64,000 bases of DNA from Candidatus Sulfotelmatobacter sp. GTDB taxonomy: Bacteria > Acidobacteriota > Terriglobia > Terriglobales > Acidobacteriaceae. Positions within the stretch are counted from its first letter, which is position 1. Each line of letters opens with the position of its first letter. The stretch spans positions 1 through 64,000 of the forward strand of contig JAOAPI010000046.1 of NCBI GenBank assembly GCA_025462865.1. Direction: 5' to 3'. Shown in pieces: positions 16,227 through 24,551 of this stretch. Under the pieces are notes generated by a model. The model worked only from the letters and a program-made list of their open reading frames with translations, searched no databases and had not been told where the DNA came from. The translations under genes were made by a program, and so were the position numbers.

Positions 16227-18323
16227 ATGAAACGTGTTTTATCGATTTGCCTTGCCCTGTTTCTTATTCTTTCGACCGGGGCATCGGCGGACGAAGGCAT
16301 GTGGCTCTACAACGAGCCTCCGAAAGACAAAATCAAAGCTAAATATGGCTACGAACTGACTCAGCAATGGCTGGACCACCTACGCCTGTCTTCGGTGCGG
16401 TTCAACAATGGTGGTTCGGGCTCATTCGTCTCTGCGAATGGATTGACCTTCACTAATCACCACGTGGGCGCCGGATGCGTACAACAACTCTCTAGCGAGG
16501 GGCATGACTATATTAAATCCGGCTTCTACGCAAAGACCCAGGCCGACGAGCGCAAGTGCCCCAACCTCGAACTGAACGAATTGGTCGGTATCGAAGACGT
16601 TACTGAAAGAGTGAATGCCGGCATAAAACCGGAAATGTCTGCTGCTGATGCGGGACAGGCGCAGCGCGCCGCGATGTCAAGAATTGAAAAAGACTGCGGG
16701 AGTTCCACCGGCCTCCGCTGTGATGTTGTCACTTTCTATTCTGGTCAGGTTTATAACCTTTACAAGTACAAAAAGTTTACCGATGTTCGCCTGGTGTTTG
16801 CGCCCGAGTTCGATGCCGCGTTCTTTGGTGGAGATCCCGACAACTTCAACTATCCGCGTTACGATCTCGACATCACATTTTTCCGGGTATATGAAGACGG
16901 CCATCCCGCGCACCTCGAGAACTATTTGCAATGGTCGCGCACCGGCGTGAAGGATGGCGACCTGATTTTCGTTTCCGGCCACCCCGGCAATACCAGCCGC
17001 ATGCAGACGATGGCCCAGATGGAATTTTCACGAGATGTTGGTTATCCAATGACGCTCGCTTCGCTGAAGCGTCGCATCGCGCTGCTGCAGGAGTTCAGCA
17101 AACAGTCGGAAGAAAACTCCCGCATCGCGAAGGAAGACCTCTTCGGGCTGCAAAACGCTCAAAAGGCGGTTACGGGCTACAACTCCGGATTGCTCGACAA
17201 GTCAATTATGGACGCTAAGGCCGCCGACGAGGCAAAGCTGCGAGCGGCCTACAAAGCGGATATGAAAAACTCCGCGCCCGATCCGTGGGACGAGATTGCT
17301 CGAGCTATGGATCAGCAGCGCGAGATTTATCCTCAACTCAGTTATCTCGAACGGCTTCGCGGATTTGCCTCCGGTCTTCCCGAGATCGCCCGCGTGCTTG
17401 TGCGGTCCGCCGAAGAAAAGAGCAAACCGAGTGCGGAGCGGTTGCGTGAATTTCGCGATTCCGCCCTGGCTTCGCTCGAACAGCAGCTGTTTTCGACAGC
17501 CCCGGTATATAAGAGTCTTGACACGGTCCTTCTTGCGGACTCTCTATCTGAAATGCAGGAGGCGCTCGGCAAGGACAATGCTGATGTGCAAAAGGTCCTG
17601 AACGGCAGAACTCCGGCCGATGCCGCGAAGGAAATAATTGCGGGCACCAAACTCGATGACGTGGCCGTGCGCAAACAATTGTATGAAGGCGGCAAGGTCG
17701 CAATCGCAGCCAGCAGCGATCCTCTGATTGTTGCCATGAGGGCAATTGAGCCAGATGCTCGCGCTCTTCGCAAGCAATATGACGACAAGGTGGACTCCGT
17801 GGTCCGCCGCGACGGCACTCTCATCACAAAAGCGCGTTTTGCGCAAAGCGGCTTTACTCAGCCGCCGGATGCGACTTTTACCTTACGATTGAGCTATGGT
17901 GCTGTTAAAGGTTATAGAGAAAACGGGAAAGATATTCGGTACTTCACAACCATGGCTGGCGCCTTTGAACATGCCGCTGAGCACAATAATCAGCCGCCCT
18001 ACAACCTGGCACAAAGTTGGATGAATTCGAAGTCCAAGGTAGATTTGAAGACGCCGCTGAACTTCGTCTCGACGGCCGACATTATCGGCGGCAATTCCGG
18101 TTCGCCCATTGTTAATAGGCAGGGCGAAGTGGTAGGGATTATTTTCGACGGCAACATTGAATCTCTGCCATGGCAATTCGCATACAGCGACTCGCAAGGC
18201 CGAGCGGTATCCGTGGACTCGCGTGGCATTCAAGAAGCGCTGCGTAAGATTTATGGCGCGACAGGCCTGGCGGATGAATTGTTGGGCAGTAAAGCGGAGC
18301 CCGCCGGAGCAGGAAAGAAATAA
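16227..18323 (+). CDS. S46-family dipeptidyl-peptidase (DPP7/DPP11-like)
   Basis: A periplasmic serine peptidase that removes dipeptides from peptide N-termini. It has a signal peptide (LSICLALFLILSTGASA), the catalytic His in LTFTNHHVG (about residue 79), Asp in YPRYDLDITFFRVY, and Ser in GGNSGSPIVNRQGEVVG, followed by the S46 signature FDGNIESL. Length is 698 residues, as in the family. ATG 16227 follows TGGAGG closely, so the upstream ATG 16206 is rejected. DPP7/DPP11 are used by non-sugar-fermenting bacteria to take up peptides. Stands alone between divergent and convergent neighbours. Confidence 0.95.
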   Translation: MKRVLSICLALFLILSTGASADEGMWLYNEPPKDKIKAKYGYELTQQWLDHLRLSSVRFNNGGSGSFVSANGLTFTNHHVGAGCVQQLSSEGHDYIKSGFYAKTQADERKCPNLELNELVGIEDVTERVNAGIKPEMSAADAGQAQRAAMSRIEKDCGSSTGLRCDVVTFYSGQVYNLYKYKKFTDVRLVFAPEFDAAFFGGDPDNFNYPRYDLDITFFRVYEDGHPAHLENYLQWSRTGVKDGDLIFVSGHPGNTSRMQTMAQMEFSRDVGYPMTLASLKRRIALLQEFSKQSEENSRIAKEDLFGLQNAQKAVTGYNSGLLDKSIMDAKAADEAKLRAAYKADMKNSAPDPWDEIARAMDQQREIYPQLSYLERLRGFASGLPEIARVLVRSAEEKSKPSAERLREFRDSALASLEQQLFSTAPVYKSLDTVLLADSLSEMQEALGKDNADVQKVLNGRTPADAAKEIIAGTKLDDVAVRKQLYEGGKVAIAASSDPLIVAMRAIEPDARALRKQYDDKVDSVVRRDGTLITKARFAQSGFTQPPDATFTLRLSYGAVKGYRENGKDIRYFTTMAGAFEHAAEHNNQPPYNLAQSWMNSKSKVDLKTPLNFVSTADIIGGNSGSPIVNRQGEVVGIIFDGNIESLPWQFAYSDSQGRAVSVDSRGIQEALRKIYGATGLADELLGSKAEPAGAGKK

Positions 18324-18346
18324 ACCTACAGCCCTCATACCACTGC

Positions 18347-19189
18347 TTACGTGGGCCAAATGCGCAGTGCCGTTTTGCTCAGAATCTGCTGCTGCATTTC
18401 TGCGCTCAGAGGCAGGGCGCGGAACTCTTCCAGATTTTTCTTGATATCGGGCACGCCTGGGCCCGGCCAATCTGTGCCGAACAGAGTCTTGTCGGCAATT
18501 TCGTCGAGGCGTGGAAAATAATTGAGCAACGTCTTGGGAGGAATTCCGCTGATGTCAAGATACACATTGGGATGACGGCGGATAAGAAAAAATGCCGTCT
18601 GCATCCACAGCGGACGGCCCCCATGGGCAAGCAGGATCTTGAGCTTGGGAAAATCGACCGCTACATCATCGACGTACATTGGATCGCCATATTTATTTCG
18701 CGCGCCGGGAAAGATCGAGGTCCCCGTGTGAAACATTACCGGCACACCATTCGCCTCGGCAGCGCGGTAAATGATTTCCAGCTCCTTAACTCCATTCAGA
18801 TAATCGTTCGGAAATAAAAGCTGATGCGGGGGATGAATCTTGATCATTCGAATCCCCAACCGTAGAATCTGCTCCATATCCGCAAGAACGTTCGTAGTGT
18901 GCCGTGGATGCAGGCTGCCGCATGAAAGTAATCGTTTCGGATCTTCCTTAACGTAATCCGCAATAAATTGATTTACGCCGTTGGTAAAGCCGATCACTTC
19001 AGGAGCGACGTAGTTGATAAGCACGGCGCGATCAATGCCACAAGCGTCAAGGTGCTTAAGGAACGATTTAGGCGAACGGCAATATTCGCTGATCTCTTCG
19101 AAGTTCGCGCGCTTCTTTTTCATGAGATCCAGCGCGTGGGGCTTGAACATCTCCATGGGCTGGATATGAATGTGGCAATCGGTGATCAT
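18347..19189 (-). CDS. Amidohydrolase_2 family metal-dependent hydrolase or decarboxylase
   Basis: This 280-residue TIM-barrel protein has the N-terminal metal motif DCHIHIQP, a middle IKIHPPH, FHTGTS, LAHGG, and the C-terminal metal Asp in FGTDWPGPG. This pattern is shared by ACMSD-like decarboxylases and related hydrolases acting on aromatic or ring-cleavage products. ATG 19189 is ten bases downstream of the Hcr FAD-subunit stop, so it is the last gene of the aromatic cluster. Substrate unknown; a role on a ring-derived acid is inferred from position. Confidence 0.85.
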   Translation of the reverse strand: MITDCHIHIQPMEMFKPHALDLMKKKRANFEEISEYCRSPKSFLKHLDACGIDRAVLINYVAPEVIGFTNGVNQFIADYVKEDPKRLLSCGSLHPRHTTNVLADMEQILRLGIRMIKIHPPHQLLFPNDYLNGVKELEIIYRAAEANGVPVMFHTGTSIFPGARNKYGDPMYVDDVAVDFPKLKILLAHGGRPLWMQTAFFLIRRHPNVYLDISGIPPKTLLNYFPRLDEIADKTLFGTDWPGPGVPDIKKNLEEFRALPLSAEMQQQILSKTALRIWPT

Positions 19190-19199
19190 TCGAAGTGGC

Positions 19200-20183
19200 T
19201 CAACTACTCGCCGCCGCAAGCACAGCCCGCTTGGTGAAGACTCGAATCATTTCCCGCCGATACTCAGGGGTCAGCGCCGAAGTTGTCAATGGCTTGGCGG
19301 CACGCGCCGCGAGGTCGCCGACGGCATCGGCTAGCGCTTCGTCGACTGCCTGTCCGATCAGCATCTCGCCGGCTCGCTGCACCAGAAGCGGCGCTGGATT
19401 CACAGCGGTCATCGCGATTCGTGCGTCCGCTACATGACCGTTCGATCGCTTCATTACCACCGCAACCCCCGCCAGTGGATAGTCAATGGACCCGCGAACT
19501 CGCAGCTTACGGTAAACCCCGCGATAGTCGGCCGATTCCGCAGGCAGAAACACTCGCGTGACCAGTTCGTTTGGTTGCAGCTTCCGGTAATCCATTCCGT
19601 CGCCGGTGTAGAACTGCTGCAAGGGAATTCTTCGTTTACCATTCGGGCCGGAGATTTCAATCTCGGTATTCAGACAAAGCAATGCTGGGGGCGTGTCTCC
19701 CGAAAACGCAGCCCAGCACTTGGCTCCGCCTGGAGCGACATGGCAAAGATTGCCGTCCTTCTTAATGCAAAATCCGCAACCCTTGCGCCAGGTTAACGAC
19801 TGGTTGTACCAAAGGCAGCGAGTATCAAGACAGATGTTGCCGCCGATCGTTCCCATGTTGCGCAGCACCGGAGAAGCAACGGTCGCCGCCGCTTCGGTGA
19901 GCACCGGAAAATGTTGGCGCAAGTGTGGCGACTTTTCAATGCCGCTAAGGGTCGTAAGAGCGCCAATCTCCACTGCGCCCCCGGATTGCGGCCGTATTCC
20001 GCGCATCTCGGCGACGCAATGCAAGTCCAACACATACTCCGGCTCAAAAAGCTTTTGCCGCATCGACGGAATCAGGTCCGTGCCTCCCGCCAGCACACGA
20101 ATATTTCCCGCGCGCTCCGCAAGAAACGCTATGGCTTCGTCGATGGTGCGGGGGCGAAGCAGTCTGAATTGCGGAAGGCTCAA
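19200..20183 (-). CDS. hcrB: FAD subunit of a 4-hydroxybenzoyl-CoA reductase-like molybdenum hydroxylase
   Basis: This 327-residue xanthine-dehydrogenase-family FAD subunit has FAD motifs VLAGGTDLIPSM and NMGTIGGNICLDTRC. After the second motif comes an insertion with four Cys at 123, 139, 147 and 156 (CGFCIKKDGNLCHVAPGG...KC). From memory, spacing 16-8-9 equals that of the extra [4Fe-4S] ligands of Thauera HcrB (122, 138, 146, 155); ordinary CO or xanthine dehydrogenases lack this loop. It starts with TTG overlapping the upstream stop (TTGA), with GGGAGG just before. In HCR this cluster carries electrons from ferredoxin to FAD. Confidence 0.85.
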   Translation of the reverse strand: MSLPQFRLLRPRTIDEAIAFLAERAGNIRVLAGGTDLIPSMRQKLFEPEYVLDLHCVAEMRGIRPQSGGAVEIGALTTLSGIEKSPHLRQHFPVLTEAAATVASPVLRNMGTIGGNICLDTRCLWYNQSLTWRKGCGFCIKKDGNLCHVAPGGAKCWAAFSGDTPPALLCLNTEIEISGPNGKRRIPLQQFYTGDGMDYRKLQPNELVTRVFLPAESADYRGVYRKLRVRGSIDYPLAGVAVVMKRSNGHVADARIAMTAVNPAPLLVQRAGEMLIGQAVDEALADAVGDLAARAAKPLTTSALTPEYRREMIRVFTKRAVLAAASS

Positions 20184-22762
20184 TCCGCGCCTCCCACCAC
20201 CGGTGATTCTCTTCGGCTCGGATCCAGCCTATGGCGTTCGGGGCCTTTGCCCTTAAAGCACAACGATCCTCCGTGCTCGCGAAAACGTGGCGGCGAGGTC
20301 GGGTCAATGCCTTCGGTCATGTTCAAGGTCTTAGCATTCTTCTTCGCGCGCAATGCTGCCAATACTCGCTCCGGAGTGAACGGCGATTCATGCAACCGCA
20401 CTCCTACCGCATCGTAAATCGCATTCGAAATCGCCGGGATGGTTGCGGCCAGCGAACCTTCGCTGCATTCCTTGGCACCGAACGGACCTTCGGGATCGAT
20501 GCTCTCGACAATGATAGCTTCAACTTCGGGCGACTCCACTGACGACGGACTGCGATATTCCAGCATTCCCGCATTCATCAGCATGCCGTCTTTCCAGACC
20601 ATTTCTTCCGTCAGCGCCTGTCCCATTCCCATCCAGACCGATCCGATGATCTGGCCTTGGACCGAGACCGGATTCAGAGCGCGCCCGCAATCGTGCGCGG
20701 CCCACACTTTATGAACCGTGACTTCACCGGTATCTTCGTCCACACTGACTTCGGCTACCTGTGCGGAATATGAATACGCAGGCGACGGCCCCACGCCTCC
20801 ACCTTTATGTTTCCCGCCTCGTGCTTCCGGCGGTGGCGCGTAGGAACCCGTGCCGGTGAGCGCGCCGTGAAAATCAATCGCTGCGACTACGGCCTCTTCG
20901 AACGTCATCCATTCCTTGGGACCTTCTTCTTTCCGCTTCTGCTGCAATGAGCCGCGCAGGATTTGCCCTTCCACGCGCCCGCTGACAGAAGCTCCCGCCT
21001 GCGTCACTTCCGCTTCTTCCTTTTGATCCTTATTCGCCGCCGACGCCACACTTCCCTTTTTGAGAACAAGATCATCCCGAAACACGATATTGTCGGCGGC
21101 GCAGTTCATCTTCTTCGCCGCGGCTGCTGCGATTCTCTTCTTTACCTCTTCGGCCGCGCGCAACGTCGCGTTCCCTGCCATGAACGTAACCCGGCTGGAA
21201 TACGATCCAATATCGATTGGAGTCAGATCGGTATCGGCGGCGATTATTCTCACGCGACCGAGCGAGCATCCCAGCACTTCGGCGGCAATTTGTGCCGTCA
21301 TTGTGTCCGATCCCTGACCAATTTCAGATGCGCCCGTGTATACGACCACGCCACCGTCGCGGTCGATCTTGATATTCACCGTCGAGTGCGGCATGTCAGA
21401 GCGGATAATCGAATTTGCCGCCCCGCTTACATAATGGCTGCATGCGATCCCGAGACCGCGCCCCCTCGGCAGCTTGCCCTTCCGCTGGTTCCACCCCGAG
21501 CGGTCAACCGTCTTCTCAATGCACTCCGGCAAGCCGTAGCTCTGCACTCGCAAGCCGTTGACGGTAATGCATGGCGGCTTGAGCAGATTTCGCTTCCGAA
21601 TTTCCGCCGGATCCATTCCGATTTTCACGGCAAGTTCGTCCAGTTGCGATTCGAAAGCGAAGCGTACGTTGACGGTCCCATGGCCGCGCATTGCCCCACA
21701 CGCCGGTTTGTTGGTGAGCACGCGATAGCCGTCGTACTGAATGTGCGGAATATCGTAAAGCGCGCCGAGCAACGCTCCAGAGTAAAGAATCGTGACCACG
21801 CCGTACGAACAGTACGCTCCGCCATCTTGTACCACGCGGGCCTTCACGGCGGTAATACGGCCGTCGTTCGTCACTCCAGTTTTCAGATCGATGATGGTGC
21901 GCGGACGTCCGCGATGCGCCCAGAAAACTTCTTCCCGCGTATAAGTGATCTTCACCGGCGCTTGCGCCTTGCGCGCTGCCACCGCCGCAATGATCTCCAG
22001 CGGAATCACTTCACTCTTTCCTCCGAATCCGCCACCCACCAGCGGCTTGATCACTCGGATTTGTGCCATCGGCATTTCCAGCACCAGCGACAACTTGTGC
22101 TGGAGGTAGTACGGCACCTGCGTGGAGGACCAGACCGTCAGGCGTCCCATCTTTCCCGTGTGTGGATCGAGTTCGAACGAGGCCAGCGTGGAGTGTGGTT
22201 CCATAGCGGCGTGCGTCACTTCATTGGCGATGAAGCGCGCTTCGGCGATGTGATCGGCTTCGGCAAAGCCTTGGTCTGGATCGCCGAACACGTGGTGATA
22301 ATCTTTTTCCAGATTGCCGGGCTTGTTGTCGTGGATCAGATCGGTCTTTGCCTTCATCGACTCTTCAGGATCGAAGTACGCCGGCAGAACCTCGTACTCC
22401 ACATCGATGAGCTCCAAAGCTTTCTCGGCGACCGATTCGGAAACTGCGACCACGCATGCAACGTTATCTCCCACGTACCGCACCTTATCGAGCGCGAGTG
22501 CGTGCTCGTCGTGGCCGACGGGGAGAATTCCGTAAGGATTAGGCGCGTCTTTGCCGATAACGACAGCTACGACGCCGCCAAGCGCCTCCGCGCGGCTGGC
22601 ATCGATCGACTTGATCCGCGCATGAGGATACGGCGAATGCAGAATCTTTCCAACCAGCATCCCTGGTACGCGGAGGTCGTCCGTGTACTTGCCGCTGCCG
22701 GTGGTCTTCTCGGCGGCGTCGACCATCGCGGTAGGTTTGCCGATGATGGAAAATGTATTCAT
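20180..22762 (-). CDS. hcrA: Molybdopterin subunit of a 4-hydroxybenzoyl-CoA reductase-like enzyme
   Basis: This large catalytic subunit (860 residues from ATG 22762) shows the XDH-family order: AxH domain (GKYTDDLRVPGMLVGKIL), then cofactor motifs VGGGFGGKSEVIPLE, CGAMRGHGTVNVRFA, ASEIGQGSDTM, and the catalytic Glu in GAKECSEGSLAA. HCR HcrA is about 770 residues; the excess is a charged insert near residues 580-630 (NKDQKEEAEVTQAG, QQKRKEEGPKEW) and a tail of about 30 residues. The gene overlaps hcrB by four bases. With the 2Fe-2S and FAD subunits it forms a heterotrimer that probably acts on an aromatic CoA thioester. Confidence 0.85.
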   Translation of the reverse strand: MNTFSIIGKPTAMVDAAEKTTGSGKYTDDLRVPGMLVGKILHSPYPHARIKSIDASRAEALGGVVAVVIGKDAPNPYGILPVGHDEHALALDKVRYVGDNVACVVAVSESVAEKALELIDVEYEVLPAYFDPEESMKAKTDLIHDNKPGNLEKDYHHVFGDPDQGFAEADHIAEARFIANEVTHAAMEPHSTLASFELDPHTGKMGRLTVWSSTQVPYYLQHKLSLVLEMPMAQIRVIKPLVGGGFGGKSEVIPLEIIAAVAARKAQAPVKITYTREEVFWAHRGRPRTIIDLKTGVTNDGRITAVKARVVQDGGAYCSYGVVTILYSGALLGALYDIPHIQYDGYRVLTNKPACGAMRGHGTVNVRFAFESQLDELAVKIGMDPAEIRKRNLLKPPCITVNGLRVQSYGLPECIEKTVDRSGWNQRKGKLPRGRGLGIACSHYVSGAANSIIRSDMPHSTVNIKIDRDGGVVVYTGASEIGQGSDTMTAQIAAEVLGCSLGRVRIIAADTDLTPIDIGSYSSRVTFMAGNATLRAAEEVKKRIAAAAAKKMNCAADNIVFRDDLVLKKGSVASAANKDQKEEAEVTQAGASVSGRVEGQILRGSLQQKRKEEGPKEWMTFEEAVVAAIDFHGALTGTGSYAPPPEARGGKHKGGGVGPSPAYSYSAQVAEVSVDEDTGEVTVHKVWAAHDCGRALNPVSVQGQIIGSVWMGMGQALTEEMVWKDGMLMNAGMLEYRSPSSVESPEVEAIIVESIDPEGPFGAKECSEGSLAATIPAISNAIYDAVGVRLHESPFTPERVLAALRAKKNAKTLNMTEGIDPTSPPRFREHGGSLCFKGKGPERHRLDPSRRESPVVGGAD

Positions 22763-22773
22763 TGTTTCGTTTA

Positions 22774-22798
22774 TCATTCCGGGCGGAGCGGGGAATCC
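22774..22798. repeat. Copy 1 of a TCATTCCG...GCGGGGAATC intergenic repeat
   Basis: A 25-base sequence (begins TCATTCCGGGCGG, ends GGGGAATCC) related to copies at 28187-28210 and 57014-57038. It lies just upstream of the molybdopterin-subunit start and supplies the ATG of the longer reading frame at 22777, a reason to prefer ATG 22762. Confidence 0.55.
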
Positions 22799-22819
22799 AT
22801 TTTCTGCTTGCAGCTACTC

Positions 22820-23308
22820 CTACCTGGTCGTCATCCCGCGCTGCTCCGCCGCAATCGCCGACCGAATCGCTTCATACATCTGGCTATACCCAGTACAGCG
22901 GCACAAATTGCTACTCAGGGCCATGCGAACGTCCGCTTCCGAGGCATTTGGATTCTCCGCCAATAATGATTTCACCGTCATGATGAATCCCGGAGTGCAA
23001 AATCCACACTGTGCGCCCCCCCAGTCGCCATAGGCCTTTTGTATCGCGGCTAGGCTGCCGTGTTCGCTCACGCCTTCGACAGTGGTGATCTCGTGCTCCT
23101 GACAACTCGCCGCCAGGAGCGTGCATGACATCATGGCAACACCATCGACCAGCACAGTGCACGCACCGCACGACGACTCATCGCAGCCGCGTTTCGAACC
23201 AGTAAGTTCCAAGTCTTGACGCAGCACATCCAGCAGCAGCGCACTGGGCTCGATCGCAAGCTCGTAACCGCGGCCGTTGACTCTCAGCTCGATGAGTTCT
23301 TTTTTCAT
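22820..23308 (-). CDS. hcrC: 2Fe-2S subunit of the 4-hydroxybenzoyl-CoA reductase-like enzyme
   Basis: This 162-residue electron-transfer subunit has a plant-type [2Fe-2S] site (GCDESSCGACTVLVDG then SCTLLA) and a second [2Fe-2S] site in the C-terminal helical domain (CGFCTPGF and CRCTGY). The pattern is diagnostic for xanthine-oxidase-family small subunits including HcrC. It precedes the molybdopterin and FAD subunits, giving order C-A-B. A 57-base gap with one diverged repeat separates it from the molybdopterin subunit. Confidence 0.92.
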   Translation of the reverse strand: MKKELIELRVNGRGYELAIEPSALLLDVLRQDLELTGSKRGCDESSCGACTVLVDGVAMMSCTLLAASCQEHEITTVEGVSEHGSLAAIQKAYGDWGGAQCGFCTPGFIMTVKSLLAENPNASEADVRMALSSNLCRCTGYSQMYEAIRSAIAAEQRGMTTR

Positions 23309-23396
23309 GAAGAAACAACTTCTGGCTGCTAGCTACCGGCTTCTAGCGAACCATACTGCTTGTACCTGCGAGAAGCCAGCAACCGGTCGCTCGAAG

Positions 23397-23720
23397 CTAG
23401 TACAGCGGCACACTCCCATCCACTTGGCGCGACCAGGCATCGATGCCCCCGCGCATGGACTGAGCCTTTTCGAACCCCTGCTGCCGCAACCATACGGTCA
23501 CGTTCATCGATCGCACGCCATGATGGCAAATCACTACGATGTGATTCTCCGGATCCAATTCCTGATGTGCCCTCGACGGCACATCTCCCATGGGAATCAA
23601 CTTCGCTCCTGCCATGCTGGCCGTTTCAAACTCCCACGGCTCGCGGACATCGAGCAGAGTGAACTCTTCTTTCTCGTCGAGCTTCGTCTTCACTTCTTCG
23701 GGCGTGATCTCGTAATCCAT
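23397..23720 (-). CDS. Rhodanese-like protein
   Basis: This 107-residue single-domain rhodanese has active-site Cys in ICHHGVRS and signature strands LLDVREPWEFE and MRGGIDAW. Such proteins carry sulfane sulfur or act as sulfurtransferases. AGGGAAG lies before the ATG, and the upstream crotonase stop is four bases away, so it is translated within the catabolic operon. Sulfur supply to the molybdenum cofactor or Fe-S clusters of the neighbouring Hcr-like enzyme is an inference from position. Confidence 0.9.
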   Translation of the reverse strand: MDYEITPEEVKTKLDEKEEFTLLDVREPWEFETASMAGAKLIPMGDVPSRAHQELDPENHIVVICHHGVRSMNVTVWLRQQGFEKAQSMRGGIDAWSRQVDGSVPLY

Positions 23721-23723
23721 GTG

Positions 23724-24512
23724 CTACTTCCCTGCCCATTTCGGTTTGCGCTTCTCGAGGAATGCCAACGTTCCCTCGCGCACGTCCGACGTCTTCATTA
23801 ACTCTTCAAGATAGATCTTTTCAGCCCGCGCCAGGCCCTTATCGAAGTGCATCGCGTCCCAGGCATAGATTGCCTTTTTCGTGACAGCAAGCGCTGCGGG
23901 ACTTGAGGCGAGTAGCGCCTCCACAGTGGAGTCGACAACGCGCGTGAGTTCTTCATCAGCCACAGAACGATTGGCCAGACCTATCTCCGCGGCTTCAGCG
24001 CCAGTAATTGTGCGGCCGGTTAAGATCAATTCTGAAGCCCGCTTCTGCCCCACCAGAGCCGCCAGCGCTGTGCACGCCACAGGCGGATAACATGCCAGCT
24101 TGATTTCGGGAAATCCCCATTGCGCCGACGCGGCGGTGTACACGAGGTCGCAGATCATGCTTAGTTCCGCGCCACCCCCAAGGCAATGCCCGTGCACGGC
24201 AGCAACGGTGACCTTCTTACTGGAAACCAAAAGGCGGACGACTCCGTGGAACTTGGTCAACATCTCCTCGATCTTGTCAGGAGTGTGCGCCGCGACATCA
24301 ACGCCAGCTGAAAAGCCCTTGCCATCGCCGCTGAGCACGACAACGGCAATATCCGAGCGGGCTTCTACTTCCGCCAATGCCTGCGCCAACTCCTCCATCA
24401 TCGGAATATCGATGACGTTCAAGGGGGAATTGCGCAAGCGAATGTTTGCCACAAAAGGGCGGATGTCCACCGCCAAGCGCGCCAGACTAGATTCCACGAA
24501 ACCGCTCGTCAT
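23724..24512 (-). CDS. Enoyl-CoA hydratase family protein (dienoyl-CoA hydratase-like)
   Basis: This 262-residue crotonase has oxyanion-hole segments GKGFSAGVDVAAH and GHCLGGGAELSMICD and substrate loop WGFPEIKLACYPPVAC. The PPVAC loop recalls cyclohexa-1,5-diene-1-carbonyl-CoA hydratases of benzoyl-CoA catabolism (from memory). The usual first catalytic Glu position reads Ala-Glu-Leu (GGGAELS), and the second Glu region is FPEIKL. It lies between the BoxB-like gene and the rhodanese on the same strand. It may hydrate or open a ring-modified aromatic CoA ester. Exact reaction unknown. Confidence 0.85.
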   Translation of the reverse strand: MTSGFVESSLARLAVDIRPFVANIRLRNSPLNVIDIPMMEELAQALAEVEARSDIAVVVLSGDGKGFSAGVDVAAHTPDKIEEMLTKFHGVVRLLVSSKKVTVAAVHGHCLGGGAELSMICDLVYTAASAQWGFPEIKLACYPPVACTALAALVGQKRASELILTGRTITGAEAAEIGLANRSVADEELTRVVDSTVEALLASSPAALAVTKKAIYAWDAMHFDKGLARAEKIYLEELMKTSDVREGTLAFLEKRKPKWAGK

Positions 24513-24546
24513 GTTTTTCTCTGCGTCTCTGTGCCTCTGTGGTGAG
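24513..24546. repeat. CTCTGTG-type interspersed repeat, copy 1
   Basis: A low-complexity word series (CTCTGCGTCTCTGTGCCTCTGTGGTGAG) occupies the gap between the BoxB-like stop (24552) and the crotonase start (24512). It therefore forms the leader and ribosome-site region of the crotonase (GCAGAGAAAAAC before ATG). A related sequence on the other strand is at 63638-63668 in the lysS end. Confidence 0.6.
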
Positions 24547-24551
24547 AACCG

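Noticed and set aside
20963-22966. 667-residue plus-strand reading frame opposite the molybdopterin subunit
   Set aside because: It is antisense to a gene with clear family motifs, has Arg/His-rich non-protein-like composition and no recognisable domain.
23325-23395. Degenerate CTAGC/ACCGG-rich words between the 2Fe-2S subunit and the rhodanese as a mobile element
   Set aside because: Imperfect partial symmetry only; similar short words occur in other gaps (13559-13600, 27290-27320, 37120-37160), with no clear unit boundary.
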